64,000 bases of DNA from Paraburkholderia silvatlantica (GTDB taxonomy: Bacteria > Pseudomonadota > Gammaproteobacteria > Burkholderiales > Burkholderiaceae), in assembly GCF_003096715.1 (NCBI RefSeq), contig NZ_QEOL01000012.1, forward strand, positions 62,001 through 126,000. Reading direction: 5' to 3'. The position numbers and the translations under genes are program-made. Below, one piece after another: positions 25,198-34,925 of this stretch (position 1 is its first letter; each line of letters begins with the position of its first letter). The notes below the pieces were generated by a model, which saw only the letters and a program-made list of their open reading frames with translations, made no database searches and was not told the DNA's origin.

Positions 25198-26532
25198 ATG
25201 AACGAAGTGGGGGAATTCGAAGGAAGCAGTCGGCGCCGTTTTCTGCAGTTCTGTTCGATGTCGTGCATCGCGGCAGCCGGTCTGACGGCTGGTGTGCGGC
25301 GCGCGGGCGCAGCCGAAGCGCTCAACCTGTACACGTGGTCTGCCGGGGTCGATACGGTGCGCCGCCAGCTCGCCGCGTTCCAGAAGGCCACTGGACTTGC
25401 GGTCAACTACAACAACCTGCCGTTTGCCCAGTACCGCGAGGCGATGGTCACGAAGTTTGTCGGGCAGGCGCCGATCGACGCGCTGTGGGTGTCCGACGGC
25501 TGGCTGCCCGAGTGGGCGGACGCGGGCTGGATCGCGCCGATCGACAGCCGGCCGGAACTGATGCGCTACAACGCTGACGTGCAGGACTTCTGCGTGCAGT
25601 CGGCGCGTTACAAGGGCCGTCAGTACGGCATGACGTATTACACCGACTACATGGCATTTCTTTACGATGCGGAGATACTGCAAAAGGCCGGTTTCAGCGA
25701 GCCGCCCGCGACATGGGACGAACTGGTTTCGCAGTCCCTGAAGATCCGGCAGATGGGGCTGTCCAACTATCCGCTGATGCTGTCGATGGCCCACGAGAGC
25801 TGGACGATCGAGTTCATGTCGTCACTGGTGTTCTCTCACGGGGGCCGTTTCGTCGACGACAGCGGGCATGCGGTAATGGATGATCCCCGTCACGGCGCGA
25901 TGAGCGCGCTGCAGTGGGTTGTCGACGCGGTCAACAAGCACCGCATCGTCTCGCCGGCGTGCGTCGAGCTGGGAGAGTTGAACGGTTTCAAGGCGGTCGC
26001 GTCCGGCAATCACGCGTTCGCGCTGTTGCCGCGCTACCGGATCCAGGCGTTGAACGATCCGCGTCAGTCACACGTGGCCGGTCGTATCCGTCACGCGCTG
26101 ATGCCCGCCGGACCGAACGGCTCTCATGCGACCGTCGCATGGATGCGTATGCATGCCATGAGCGCGGCCGCGGCTGGCGACAAGGCGCGCGCGGCGAACG
26201 CCGCGCGACTGATCGAGGCGTTCGGCGGCAAGTTCGGGGGGCAGTATGCATTCCAGAAGGCGATGTTCCTCGACACCGGCACGGCATTCGGCGTGAAGTC
26301 GCTGTTCAATGACCCCGAGGTGCGTGCTGCGTACGAGAAGTACGGCGATTTTGCGATGTTCCAGAAGCAACAGGACCTCGCGCGGCGCAAGGACGTGATC
26401 GCGCGCTGGTTCGGCGAGTGGGACGAGGCGAACAGTACCGCGTGGCAGGCCGCAATTCTCGGCCGTTCGAGTGTGACAGATGCACTGAAGACGGCCGCGG
26501 CGAAGTGGACCGAACTCTCGCGCAGTGCCTGA
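25198..26532 (+). CDS. ABC transporter solute-binding protein (family 1), Tat signal
   Basis: A 444-residue binding protein. The start at 25198 (MNEVGEFEG) is chosen because a twin-arginine signal follows (SSRRRFLQF, then a hydrophobic stretch ending RRAGAAEAL); the frame is open earlier but without a signal. The mature part begins LNLYTWSAGVDTVRRQLAAFQKATG, as in carbohydrate/polyol-type family 1 proteins. It heads an operon with two permeases and a MalK-like ATPase. Ligand unknown; the catabolic genes downstream suggest it is not a simple sugar. Confidence 0.85.
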   Translation: MNEVGEFEGSSRRRFLQFCSMSCIAAAGLTAGVRRAGAAEALNLYTWSAGVDTVRRQLAAFQKATGLAVNYNNLPFAQYREAMVTKFVGQAPIDALWVSDGWLPEWADAGWIAPIDSRPELMRYNADVQDFCVQSARYKGRQYGMTYYTDYMAFLYDAEILQKAGFSEPPATWDELVSQSLKIRQMGLSNYPLMLSMAHESWTIEFMSSLVFSHGGRFVDDSGHAVMDDPRHGAMSALQWVVDAVNKHRIVSPACVELGELNGFKAVASGNHAFALLPRYRIQALNDPRQSHVAGRIRHALMPAGPNGSHATVAWMRMHAMSAAAAGDKARAANAARLIEAFGGKFGGQYAFQKAMFLDTGTAFGVKSLFNDPEVRAAYEKYGDFAMFQKQQDLARRKDVIARWFGEWDEANSTAWQAAILGRSSVTDALKTAAAKWTELSRSA

Positions 26533-26542
26533 CGGAGCAGCC

Positions 26543-27490
26543 ATGAGCATCCCCTTTCCACATCCTGCACCGCCCACCGCGCCGGTTCGCACGCCGCGCG
26601 GCTGGCTGGCTCGCCACGCGGTGTCTGCTACAGACCAGCGTAGTGCACTGCTGTTACTCGCTCCGATGCTGGCCGTGCTGATTGCCGTCGCAGTGTTTCC
26701 GATCCTGTATTCGCTCTGGACCAGCCTGTTCGACATCCGGCTCACGCGTATGCACGTGACGTTTGTCGGGCTGGGCAACTACGCCGCGATCTTCCAGGAT
26801 CCGGACTTCTGGGCCGCAGTCGGGCGCACGGCGGTGTTCACGATCACATCGGTTGTCGCAATCATGCTGATCGCAACGCCTGCCGCGCTGCTACTGAACC
26901 GGGAGTTCCGCGGCCGACGGCTGTTGTCGACGGCGCTGCTCATTCCCTGGGCGATTCCGTACGTCGTCGACGGCCTCATGTGGAAGTGGATCTACGACTC
27001 GGGGTACGGCGCGCTGAACGGTGTGCTGCTGCAACTCGGCCTGATCCATCGCTACACGGTATGGCTTGGCGATACGCATCGTACGCTTGCGCTGATCGTC
27101 AATGCGTTCGTGTGGAAGGAAGTGCCGCTCGCGACGATCCTGCTGCTTGTCACGCTCAAGTCGATCCCCGCTGACCTGTACGCCGCCGCGCGCGTGGACG
27201 GCGCGACGCTCCTGCGGCGCTTCGTGCATGTGACACTGCCTGCGCTGCGCCCGGGCTTCATGCTCGTGACGATCTACGAAGCGATGACTGCGGTGCGCCA
27301 CTTCGACCTGTTCTTCATTCTGACCGAAGGCGGTCCGGCCGATGCGTCGCACGTGCTCGCGTGGCACGTGTATGTCGAAACGTTCCGCAAGCTGTCTTTC
27401 GGCAGCGGGGCCGCACTCGCGTATGTCCTTGCGCTCGCCACGTTCGCGATGGCCTATGGCGTGATCCGCCTGCTTGGCCGGAGGCTCTGA
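26543..27490 (+). CDS. ABC transporter permease (MalF/UgpA type)
   Basis: A 315-residue inner-membrane permease with about six hydrophobic segments. The start at 26543 has GGAG 5 nt upstream, 10 bp after the binding-protein stop. The EAA loop is visible as YAAARVDGATLLRRFVHVTLPALRPG. The stop overlaps the next start as TGATG. Confidence 0.88.
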   Translation: MSIPFPHPAPPTAPVRTPRGWLARHAVSATDQRSALLLLAPMLAVLIAVAVFPILYSLWTSLFDIRLTRMHVTFVGLGNYAAIFQDPDFWAAVGRTAVFTITSVVAIMLIATPAALLLNREFRGRRLLSTALLIPWAIPYVVDGLMWKWIYDSGYGALNGVLLQLGLIHRYTVWLGDTHRTLALIVNAFVWKEVPLATILLLVTLKSIPADLYAAARVDGATLLRRFVHVTLPALRPGFMLVTIYEAMTAVRHFDLFFILTEGGPADASHVLAWHVYVETFRKLSFGSGAALAYVLALATFAMAYGVIRLLGRRL

Positions 27491-28374
27491 TGATCCTGTC
27501 CCCGATTTTCGTGCGCCGCGCGGCGCTTTTTGCTGCGTCAGTGCTGCTGCTCGCATACGTACTCGGTCCGGTCGCGTGGCTGCTGTCGTCGGCGTTGCAG
27601 CGCGAAGCCGACATCACGTCGATTCCGCCGCACTGGATCCCTCATCCGCCGACGCTCGCGAGCTTTCGCGCAATCGTTCAGGCCGGGCTCGGCACGCTGC
27701 CCGCCGATGCCGCGTTCGTGCCATCGACTGCGCTGTACCTGCTGCCGGCGCTGCGCAACAGTCTCGTCGTCGCGTGCGCGGTTGTCGTGCTGAACCTCGC
27801 GGTCAGCGTGCCGGCCGCCTACGCGATGGCGAAGATCCGCTATGTCGGCCGCAACCTGTCGGTCTATTTCATGCTGGCGACACGCGTGATTCCGGACATC
27901 GCGCTCGTCGTGCCGTTCTTCCTGTTCGTGCGCAAACTCGGGCTGCTCGACAGCGTCGGTGCACTGATCATCACGTACCTCGCGGTCACGGTTCCGTTCA
28001 GCGTGTTCATGCTGCTCAGCTATTTTGAAGGGCTGCCCGACGAGCTCGACAAGGCGGCGCGCGTGGACGGCTGTTCGCGCTTCGGCGCGCTCGTACGCGT
28101 GTTCCTGCCGCTTGCGCTGCCGGCGCTCGTCGCGGTGATCCTGTTCACATTCCTCACGAGCTGGAACGAGTTTCTGTTCGCACTGATGTTCACGCAGACA
28201 GCGGCTTCCCAGACCGTACCGATCATCGTCGCGTCATTCACCTCTGATTTCACGACAAGTTTTTCGTTCATCAACGCGGCGGGCGTCGTCGCGATCGTGC
28301 CGCCCGTGGCGATCGCGGTGATGTTCGAGCGTTACATCGTGTCGGGCCTCACCGCCGGCGCGGTCAAGGGATAA
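27490..28374 (+). CDS. ABC transporter permease (MalG/UgpE type)
   Basis: A 294-residue inner-membrane permease; the ATG at 27490 overlaps the preceding stop. The EAA loop reads LDKAARVDGCSRFGALVRVFLPLALP. The segment SWNEFLFALMFT is typical of MalG-like subunits. It forms the membrane pore with the preceding permease. Confidence 0.88.
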   Translation: MILSPIFVRRAALFAASVLLLAYVLGPVAWLLSSALQREADITSIPPHWIPHPPTLASFRAIVQAGLGTLPADAAFVPSTALYLLPALRNSLVVACAVVVLNLAVSVPAAYAMAKIRYVGRNLSVYFMLATRVIPDIALVVPFFLFVRKLGLLDSVGALIITYLAVTVPFSVFMLLSYFEGLPDELDKAARVDGCSRFGALVRVFLPLALPALVAVILFTFLTSWNEFLFALMFTQTAASQTVPIIVASFTSDFTTSFSFINAAGVVAIVPPVAIAVMFERYIVSGLTAGAVKG

Positions 28375-28383
28375 GGAGCCGAC

Positions 28384-29529
28384 ATGGCCCAGATCGAATT
28401 TCACGAAGTCGCCAAGCGCTATGCCAACGGGCATGTCGCGCTGGAAAACCTGAACCTGCAGATTCGCGATCGCGAGTTTCTGGTACTGCTCGGGCCGTCC
28501 GGCTGCGGCAAGTCGACGACGCTCAACATGATTGCCGGTCTGGAGGAAGTGACCGAAGGAAGCCTGCGCTTTGACGACGTCGAGGTCAACTCGGTGCCGG
28601 CGCACCGACGTGACGTCGCGATGGTGTTCCAGAGCTATGCGCTCTATCCGCACAAGAATGTCTACGAGAATATCGCGTTCGGGCTGCGCATGAGGCGCCA
28701 TTCGCGCGACGAGATCGACGTGCGCGTGCGGGCCGCTGCGCGTTCGCTCGAGATAGAGCACCTTCTGGAGCGCCGCCCCGTGCAACTATCGGGCGGTCAG
28801 CGCCAACGCGTCGCGCTTGGCCGCGCGATGGTCCGGCAGCCGGCGGTATTCCTCATGGACGAGCCCCTCTCGAATCTCGACGCGGCACTACGCGTGTCCA
28901 TGCGCGCGGGCATCAAGGCCCTGCATCAGTCGATGCGCACGACCTTCGTCTATGTGACGCACGACCAGGCCGAAGCGCTGACGCTTGCGGACCGCATCGT
29001 GGTGATGCGCGAAGGCGTCGTGCAGCAGCTTGGCTCGCCCGACGACATCTACGAGCGACCGGCCAATCGTTTCGTCGCGAATTTTCTCGGCAGCCCGCCG
29101 ATCAACTTTGTCGAAGGGGCGCTCGAGGCCGACGGTACAGGCGGCGTACTGTTTCGCAGCCGCGGCAGCGACTTCACGCTCGTGCTGGCTGACGATGTGC
29201 GCAAACGGCTGGCGCAGCGCGCCGGCCAGCGCGTATCGGTCGGCATTCGTGCCGAGGACGTCGATGAGCAGCCGGCGGACGATGCGTGCACGATTAGCGG
29301 CGAGATCTGCTCGCTGCTCCCGGTCGGCTCCGACCAGTTTATCGGCATCGACGTTGGCGGGGATGCGAGCACGCAGAAGGGTGCGCGCCCGGCTTCGCAG
29401 CTGATGTATTTCCGCGCGGGCAAGGAGCGCCGCTTCGCGATGGGTGAGCGCGTGGCCATTCCGTTGAACCGTTGCCGGCTGCACCTGTTCGATCAGGCGA
29501 GCGGCATGAATCTGGCGTTGCTGCCATGA
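28384..29529 (+). CDS. ABC transporter ATPase (MalK/UgpC type)
   Basis: A 381-residue ATPase with AAGGAG ribosome site. Walker A GPSGCGKST, signature LSGGQRQRVALGRAM, Walker B VFLMDEPLSNLDA and the H-loop VTHDQAEA are complete. The C-terminal ~130 residues are the OB-fold regulatory domain of MalK-like ATPases. The stop overlaps the FAD-subunit start as ATGA, which ties transport directly to the dehydrogenase. Confidence 0.9.
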   Translation: MAQIEFHEVAKRYANGHVALENLNLQIRDREFLVLLGPSGCGKSTTLNMIAGLEEVTEGSLRFDDVEVNSVPAHRRDVAMVFQSYALYPHKNVYENIAFGLRMRRHSRDEIDVRVRAAARSLEIEHLLERRPVQLSGGQRQRVALGRAMVRQPAVFLMDEPLSNLDAALRVSMRAGIKALHQSMRTTFVYVTHDQAEALTLADRIVVMREGVVQQLGSPDDIYERPANRFVANFLGSPPINFVEGALEADGTGGVLFRSRGSDFTLVLADDVRKRLAQRAGQRVSVGIRAEDVDEQPADDACTISGEICSLLPVGSDQFIGIDVGGDASTQKGARPASQLMYFRAGKERRFAMGERVAIPLNRCRLHLFDQASGMNLALLP

Positions 29530-30398
29530 AACCTGCCGCGTTTTCGTACTACCGTCCGCGCTCGCTCGACGAAGCGATCGCGTTGCTCGTGGAGCATGGA
29601 TTCGATGCGAAGGTGATCGCGGGGGGGCAGTCGCTCGCGCCGATGATGAACATGCGCTTCGCGCAGCCCATGCATCTCGTCGACCTGAACGGCATCGCCG
29701 GGCTCGATGGCGTGCGTCGCGAGCAGGGCGCGCTGCGCGTGGGCGCACTTACGCGTCACCACACGCTTGCAACCGATCCGCTCGTCGCGCACGCGTGCCC
29801 GTTGCTCGCTGAGGTTGCGGCGACGATCGGGCATTACGCAATTCGCCAGCGCGGAACGCTGGGGGGCAGCCTCGCTCACGCCGATCCGGCCGCGCAGTTG
29901 CCGCTCGTTGCGCGCACGCTCGATGCGCGCATCGACGTCGTTGGTCCCGGCGGCGCGCGCGAGATCGCCGCAGCTGATTTCGTCCTGGCCGCAATGAGCA
30001 CGACGCTCGACGCGGACGAGATCGTGACCGCGGTGAGCTTTCCGTGCGCGCGTGCTGGCGAGGGTCATGCGTTCGAACTCTTCTGCCGCCGTCACGGCGA
30101 CTTTGCGATCGCCGCCTGCGCGGTGACGGTCAGCGTGTCCGATGGACATTTCGACGCGCTGCGGCTTGGCGTGGGCGGCGTCGCGGACGCGCCGCTTGCG
30201 CTCGACGAGGTCGCGGCCGGGTTCGTCGGCGCGCGAGCGGATGCGGCGGTCGTCGCGCGCATTGCCGCAAGCGTCGCGGCCAGTGTTGAGCCTGTGCCCC
30301 AGCCGGGCATCCCGGCCGCGTACCGTCTCGAACTTGTCGAAGCGCTGAGCGCGCGCGCACTGGCGCGTGCGATTCGGCGGGCCCTGAACGAAGTCTGA
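29526..30398 (+). CDS. Molybdenum hydroxylase FAD subunit (CoxM type)
   Basis: A 290-residue medium subunit. The start at 29526 overlaps the ATPase stop. FAD-binding motifs are AGGQSLAPMMNMRFA near residue 32 and TLGGSLAHADPA near residue 115. It passes electrons from the Fe-S subunit to its acceptor in xanthine-dehydrogenase-family enzymes. It is the first of three consecutive subunit genes in the order M-S-L. Confidence 0.9.
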   Translation: MKPAAFSYYRPRSLDEAIALLVEHGFDAKVIAGGQSLAPMMNMRFAQPMHLVDLNGIAGLDGVRREQGALRVGALTRHHTLATDPLVAHACPLLAEVAATIGHYAIRQRGTLGGSLAHADPAAQLPLVARTLDARIDVVGPGGAREIAAADFVLAAMSTTLDADEIVTAVSFPCARAGEGHAFELFCRRHGDFAIAACAVTVSVSDGHFDALRLGVGGVADAPLALDEVAAGFVGARADAAVVARIAASVAASVEPVPQPGIPAAYRLELVEALSARALARAIRRALNEV

Positions 30399-30404
30399 AC
30401 CCGT

Positions 30405-30893
30405 ATGAAAAAAATCCTGATTCAACTCGAAGTGAATGGTGAACGGCACGAGGTGTGTTGCGAGCCACGCAAGCTGTTGTCGGACGTGCTGCGTGAAGAC
30501 TGCGGGCTTACCGGCACGCATGTGGGATGCGAACACGGCGTCTGCGGCGCGTGCACAGTGCAGGTCGCAGGGCGGCCGGTGCGCGCATGCCTTATCTACG
30601 CAGCGCAGGTAGAAAACGTGCCGCTGAGTACGATCGAGTCCATCGGTGACGCCGACCGCCTGTCCACATTGCAGCAGGCGCTGAGCGACCACCACGGGCT
30701 ACAGTGCGGCTTTTGTACGCCGGGCATCGTGATGACGTTCGATGCGTATCTGCGCGAGAACCCCGCGCCCACCGAGACCCAGGTGCGCGATGTGCTGTCC
30801 GGCAATCTTTGCCGCTGCACGGGCTATCAGAATATCGTGCGTGCCGTGCTGGAAGCGGCGGCGCGTCTGCGCGAGGAGGCGACCGATGTCTGA
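30405..30893 (+). CDS. Molybdenum hydroxylase [2Fe-2S] subunit (CoxS type)
   Basis: A 162-residue iron-sulfur subunit with all eight cluster cysteines: Cys42, 47, 50 and 62 in the N-terminal ferredoxin-like domain and Cys101, 104, 136 and 138 in the helical domain (CGFCTPG, CRCTGYQNI). It overlaps the large-subunit gene by 8 bp. No signal peptide, so the enzyme is cytoplasmic. Confidence 0.93.
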   Translation: MKKILIQLEVNGERHEVCCEPRKLLSDVLREDCGLTGTHVGCEHGVCGACTVQVAGRPVRACLIYAAQVENVPLSTIESIGDADRLSTLQQALSDHHGLQCGFCTPGIVMTFDAYLRENPAPTETQVRDVLSGNLCRCTGYQNIVRAVLEAAARLREEATDV

Positions 30894-33276
30894 GCCGGAC
30901 TTCCGCTACCTGAACCGCCCGACGCGGCGAACCGAGGACCGGCGGCTCGTCACGGGCCGCGGCCGCTATGTCGACGACGTCGCGATTCCTGGCGCGCTGC
31001 ACGCGTGCTTCGTGCGCTCGCCCCACGCGCACGCGCGGATCGTCTCGATCGACGCGAGCGATGCGCTGGCGTTGCATGGCGTCGTCGCGGTAGTTACCGG
31101 CCGCGACCTCGCGCAATGGACTGCACCGCTGCGCATGGCGCCACCGATCGAAGGTCTCGTGCCTGTCGAGATCGAAACGCTGCCCACTGCGGTCGCGCGC
31201 TTCCAGGGCGATCCCGTCGCTTGCGTCGTCGCGCGGGACCGTTACATCGCGGAGGATGCAGCCGAGCGCGTGCTGGTCGAATACGAGGCGCTGCCGGCTG
31301 TCACCGACATGTGGCAGGCTCTCGAACCCGGTGCGCCGCAGGTCGATCCGATGGTGTACGGCAACCTCGTGTCGCATCAGGTGTTCACCGCAGGCGATCC
31401 CGCCGCGGCCGAGGCGCGGGCGCATCGTGTCGTCGAAGCCCATTTCAGCCAGCAGCGGCAAACGCACGTGCCGATCGAGACGCGCGGTTGCGCGGCGGTG
31501 TGGGATGCAGGCCGCGGGCATCTGACGTTCCATGTCGGCACCCAGGTACCGCATCCGCTGCGCACGCAACTCGCGACGCGGCTCTTGCTCGATGAATCGC
31601 AGGTCACGGTCATCTCTCCGGACGTCGGCGGCTCGTTTGGGCAGAAGATCGCGCTGTATCGCGAGGAACTGACCGTTGCCGCGCTGGCTCGTGAGTTGCG
31701 TCGCCCGGTGCGCTGGCGCGAGGATCGGCTCGAAAACCTGACGGCTGCTGCCAACTCGCGCGAAGACTTCTGCCGCACGCGTGCGGCCGTCGATGCGCAC
31801 GGAACGCTTCTCTCGCTGACGCTCGAATTGCGCGAGGACTTCGGCGCGTACTGCTTCTTTCCGGCGAATTATCTGGCGCGCGTCGTTGCGATGATCGTTA
31901 CGGGGCCGTATCGGATCAGTGACTATGCATACGACGTGAAAATCGCGCTGAGCAACAAATGCGGTAATGCGCCGATGCGCGCGCCGATGTCGATCACGAG
32001 CTGGGTGATGGAAGGCACGATGGAGGCGATTGCGCGCGAACTCGGTCTCGATCCGGTCGAGGTGCGACGGCGCAACCTGATTGCGCCGCACGAGCTGCCG
32101 TACCGCACGCCGACCGGTGAGCGTCTTGAGGACATCACGCCGGGCGAAACGTTCGAAGGCGTACTGCGCGCGATCGACTATGAAGCATTTCGTATGCGAC
32201 AGCGGGACGCGCGCATGCGCGGCCACTATCTCGGTCTTGGGCTGTGCAACGTCGTCGAGCCCACCACTTACGGCTCGCGCTTCTACAAGGCGTCTGGCAT
32301 TCCGGGTTCGGGGCATGAGGCGAGCTGGGTGCGCATCGAACCGGGCGGCATGGTGAACGCATCAGTCGGGCTCGGTCCGAGCGGGCAGGGCTACGAGAGT
32401 GCGATGGCGAACGCGGTTGCCGAAGGATTGGGGGTTGAGCCCGCGCGCGTTCGCATCCACATGGGCCATACCGACATCGCTCCATACGGCATGGGCAGCC
32501 GTGGCGCGCGCAGCGGCACCGCTGGCGGCGGCGCGCTGTACCTGTGCGCACGGGAGGCGCGCCACAAGGTGTTGGCGATCGCGGCTGCGCGGCTCGACGT
32601 CAGCGTGCAGTCGCTTCGCATGATCGACGGCCGCATCGAATACTGCGGTGGTGGCAACACCACTGCGGGGCACCCGCTGTGGCGCGAGACTGGCCTGACG
32701 CTCGCGGACATCGCCCAGTCGGCCTACCTGGATCCGACGTCGCTGCCGGCCGGCCTCACGCCGGGCCTGGAGTTCCATCTGGCCTACGATCCGCCAGCGA
32801 TGACGTACTCGAACTCTGCGCACGCCTGCGAAGTGGAAGTCGACGTCGCGACCGGCGCGATCAGGGTCGCGCGCTATGTGGTCGCAGAGGATTGCGGCAC
32901 GCTGTTGAACCCGACCGTCGTCGAGGGCCAGCAGCACGGCGCGATCTCCATGGGTCTGTCCGGTGCGCTCTTCGAACACGTCGTGTACGACGAGACTGGC
33001 CAGAACACGACCGGCTCGCTTGCAGAGTACCTGATCGCAACCGCGACCGAGCTGCCGAACATCGAGATCATCCCGATGCATACGCCGAACCGTACAACGG
33101 CAGCTGGCATCAAGGGCATGGCCGAAGGCGGCGTGATGGGCGCGCTCGGCGCGTTGACGAACGCCGTGAACGACGCGCTCGCTCCGTTTCAGGTGGTGGC
33201 CTGGCAGCATCCGCTCACGCCGATGGCAATGCGCGATCTGCTGCGCGGGCGGACTGCGCGAACACGAGGCGACTGA
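30886..33276 (+). CDS. Molybdenum hydroxylase large (Mo-pterin) subunit, CoxL/XdhB type
   Basis: A 796-residue catalytic subunit, start at 30886 (MSEPDFRYLN). The pterin motif is GGSFGQK near residue 247 (more often GGGFGGK). The catalytic Glu is present in GIKGMAEGG near residue 744. At the position of the CO-dehydrogenase loop (AYRCSFR or AYRGAGR) it has APMRAPM near residue 362, so it is not a CO dehydrogenase. The family hydroxylates N-heterocycles, aldehydes or purines using water. The physiological substrate is unknown. Confidence 0.88.
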   Translation: MSEPDFRYLNRPTRRTEDRRLVTGRGRYVDDVAIPGALHACFVRSPHAHARIVSIDASDALALHGVVAVVTGRDLAQWTAPLRMAPPIEGLVPVEIETLPTAVARFQGDPVACVVARDRYIAEDAAERVLVEYEALPAVTDMWQALEPGAPQVDPMVYGNLVSHQVFTAGDPAAAEARAHRVVEAHFSQQRQTHVPIETRGCAAVWDAGRGHLTFHVGTQVPHPLRTQLATRLLLDESQVTVISPDVGGSFGQKIALYREELTVAALARELRRPVRWREDRLENLTAAANSREDFCRTRAAVDAHGTLLSLTLELREDFGAYCFFPANYLARVVAMIVTGPYRISDYAYDVKIALSNKCGNAPMRAPMSITSWVMEGTMEAIARELGLDPVEVRRRNLIAPHELPYRTPTGERLEDITPGETFEGVLRAIDYEAFRMRQRDARMRGHYLGLGLCNVVEPTTYGSRFYKASGIPGSGHEASWVRIEPGGMVNASVGLGPSGQGYESAMANAVAEGLGVEPARVRIHMGHTDIAPYGMGSRGARSGTAGGGALYLCAREARHKVLAIAAARLDVSVQSLRMIDGRIEYCGGGNTTAGHPLWRETGLTLADIAQSAYLDPTSLPAGLTPGLEFHLAYDPPAMTYSNSAHACEVEVDVATGAIRVARYVVAEDCGTLLNPTVVEGQQHGAISMGLSGALFEHVVYDETGQNTTGSLAEYLIATATELPNIEIIPMHTPNRTTAAGIKGMAEGGVMGALGALTNAVNDALAPFQVVAWQHPLTPMAMRDLLRGRTARTRGD

Positions 33277-33321
33277 ACCTGATCGAGATCACTTTTCGAT
33301 CGACACAATGGACGAAATGAC

Positions 33322-34233
33322 ATGACACAAGCTGTAACACTGCCGGCCGTGGGTTTCATCGGACTCGGCATCATGGGCGGCGCGATGGCGGCGCGAATTG
33401 CGGCGGGTGGCTACCCGCTGCACGTCTATAACCGTACGCGCTCGAAGGCGGACGCGCTTGTCGCGGCGGGCGCACACTGGCATGACACGCCGGCTGCGCT
33501 GGCGAAGCAGGCGGACATCGTGATCTCGATCGTGGGCATGCCTGACGATGTGCGCGCGCTTTACGAGGGCGAATTTGGGCTGATCGCGAACGCACGCGAG
33601 GGTGCGGTGCTGATCGACATGACGACATCGAGCCCGGCGCTCGCGAGCGAGCTCTGCGCGTTCGCCGCCGCCCGCGGTATCGCGATGCTCGACGCCCCGG
33701 TATCGGGCGGCGACGTGGGCGCGCGAGAGGGCAGATTGTCGATCATGGTCGGCGGCGAGGCGGAGGCGCTTGAACGCGCGACGCCGGTTTTGCGCTGCCT
33801 CGGCGCGAACATCGTGCACCTGGGCGGCGCCGGCGCGGGCCAGCACGCGAAGCTGTGCAACCAGATCGTAATCGCGGCGACGATGCTGGGTGTCTGCGAG
33901 GGCCTCGCCTATGCCCAGCGCGCCGGGCTCGACGCGCCGACCGTCCTCGGGGCGATAGGCGGCGGCGCGGCGGGGGGATTCCTGCTGAACAACCTTGGGC
34001 CGAAGATCGCGCGCGCAGACTACGCGCCCGGCTTCTTCGTCGAGCACTTTCTGAAGGACATGCGGATCGCCTCCGAGGAGGTTGCCGCGATGGGCGGCGA
34101 TCTGCCGGCGCTGGAGCTGGCCCGACGGCTTTATCGCGAACTCGCGGACGCCGGCCACGCGCGCAGCGGCACCCAGGCTCTGTTCTCGCTGTACGACGCG
34201 GCTGTGCCGCGCAACGCGGAGGCCGGGCAATGA
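33322..34233 (+). CDS. NAD-dependent beta-hydroxyacid dehydrogenase (HIBADH/tartronate semialdehyde reductase family)
   Basis: A 303-residue enzyme. GFIGLGIMGGAMA is the dinucleotide motif, DAPVSGGDVGAREGRLSIMVGG the substrate-binding block, and GAGQHAKLCNQI carries the catalytic Lys. The family oxidises 3-hydroxyisobutyrate or glycerate or reduces tartronate semialdehyde. It overlaps the CoxG-like gene as ATGA. It may act on a later step of the same unknown pathway. Confidence 0.9.
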   Translation: MTQAVTLPAVGFIGLGIMGGAMAARIAAGGYPLHVYNRTRSKADALVAAGAHWHDTPAALAKQADIVISIVGMPDDVRALYEGEFGLIANAREGAVLIDMTTSSPALASELCAFAAARGIAMLDAPVSGGDVGAREGRLSIMVGGEAEALERATPVLRCLGANIVHLGGAGAGQHAKLCNQIVIAATMLGVCEGLAYAQRAGLDAPTVLGAIGGGAAGGFLLNNLGPKIARADYAPGFFVEHFLKDMRIASEEVAAMGGDLPALELARRLYRELADAGHARSGTQALFSLYDAAVPRNAEAGQ

Positions 34234-34925
34234 AACTTGCCGACCAGTACACGCTGCCCGTATCCCCGGATACGGTCTGGGCCGCGCTCAACGACCCGGC
34301 CGTGCTGCAGGCGACGCTGCCTGGCTGCCGCTCGCTCGCAATGCTCGACGAGCGGCACTTCGAATCGACGCTGCAGGTACGCGTGGGGCCCGCCGTCGCG
34401 ACGTTTCGAGGCAATGTCGAGCTGCTCGATCTCGAACCGCCGCGCGCATACACAATCGTGGGCTACGGCAACGCCGGCCCGGCCGGCTTCGCCAGGGTGA
34501 CTGCGCGTGTGCGGCTCGAGGCGCTGGACGAGGCGACGACCGCGCTGCACTACGACGCCGACGTCGAGATCGGCGGCAAACTGATGAGTGTGGGCGCGCG
34601 GTTGATCCAGTCGGCTGCGGCGAAGAATCTCGACGCGTTCTTCGGCGCGCTGCGCGCGCACGTCGAGCAGATGTCCGGAAATGACGCTGGGATCGGTTCA
34701 TCGGTGGAGAGCCAGCACGCCGCCCGGGTGCAGGACACGCAAGAGGGCACGGCACGAGCCGCCGCTGCGTCCTTGCCGCCCGCGTCATCGGCGGGGGCGC
34801 CGGCCCGATCGAGCAATGCCGCGCGCGCCTCCTTTCCATCGCGCGGATGGCCCGTATGGGCCATCGGTGCCGTGGCGGGCGGCGCCGGGCTCCTGATCGG
34901 GTTTCTCGCCGGTCATCTGACTTAG
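34230..34925 (+). CDS. CoxG-like SRPBCC protein with C-terminal membrane anchor
   Basis: A 231-residue protein. Residues 1-150 match CoxG/SRPBCC (YTLPVSPDTVWAALNDP, ATLPGCRSL, ARLIQSAAAKNLDAFF). A low-complexity Ala/Ser linker is followed by a C-terminal hydrophobic segment WAIGAVAGGAGLLIGFLAG. CoxG recruits CO dehydrogenase to the membrane in carboxydotrophs, so this one may dock the Mo-hydroxylase to the respiratory chain. Confidence 0.85.
   Translation: MKLADQYTLPVSPDTVWAALNDPAVLQATLPGCRSLAMLDERHFESTLQVRVGPAVATFRGNVELLDLEPPRAYTIVGYGNAGPAGFARVTARVRLEALDEATTALHYDADVEIGGKLMSVGARLIQSAAAKNLDAFFGALRAHVEQMSGNDAGIGSSVESQHAARVQDTQEGTARAAAASLPPASSAGAPARSSNAARASFPSRGWPVWAIGAVAGGAGLLIGFLAGHLT

Noticed and set aside
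30592..32316. 574-residue minus-strand frame opposite the Mo-hydroxylase genes
   Set aside because: Arg/His-rich shadow of the coxS/coxL-like genes; no domains or ribosome site.
30405..33276. Aerobic CO dehydrogenase
   Set aside because: The large subunit lacks the AYRCSFR or AYRGAGR loop and the gene order is M-S-L with an organic-solute importer.
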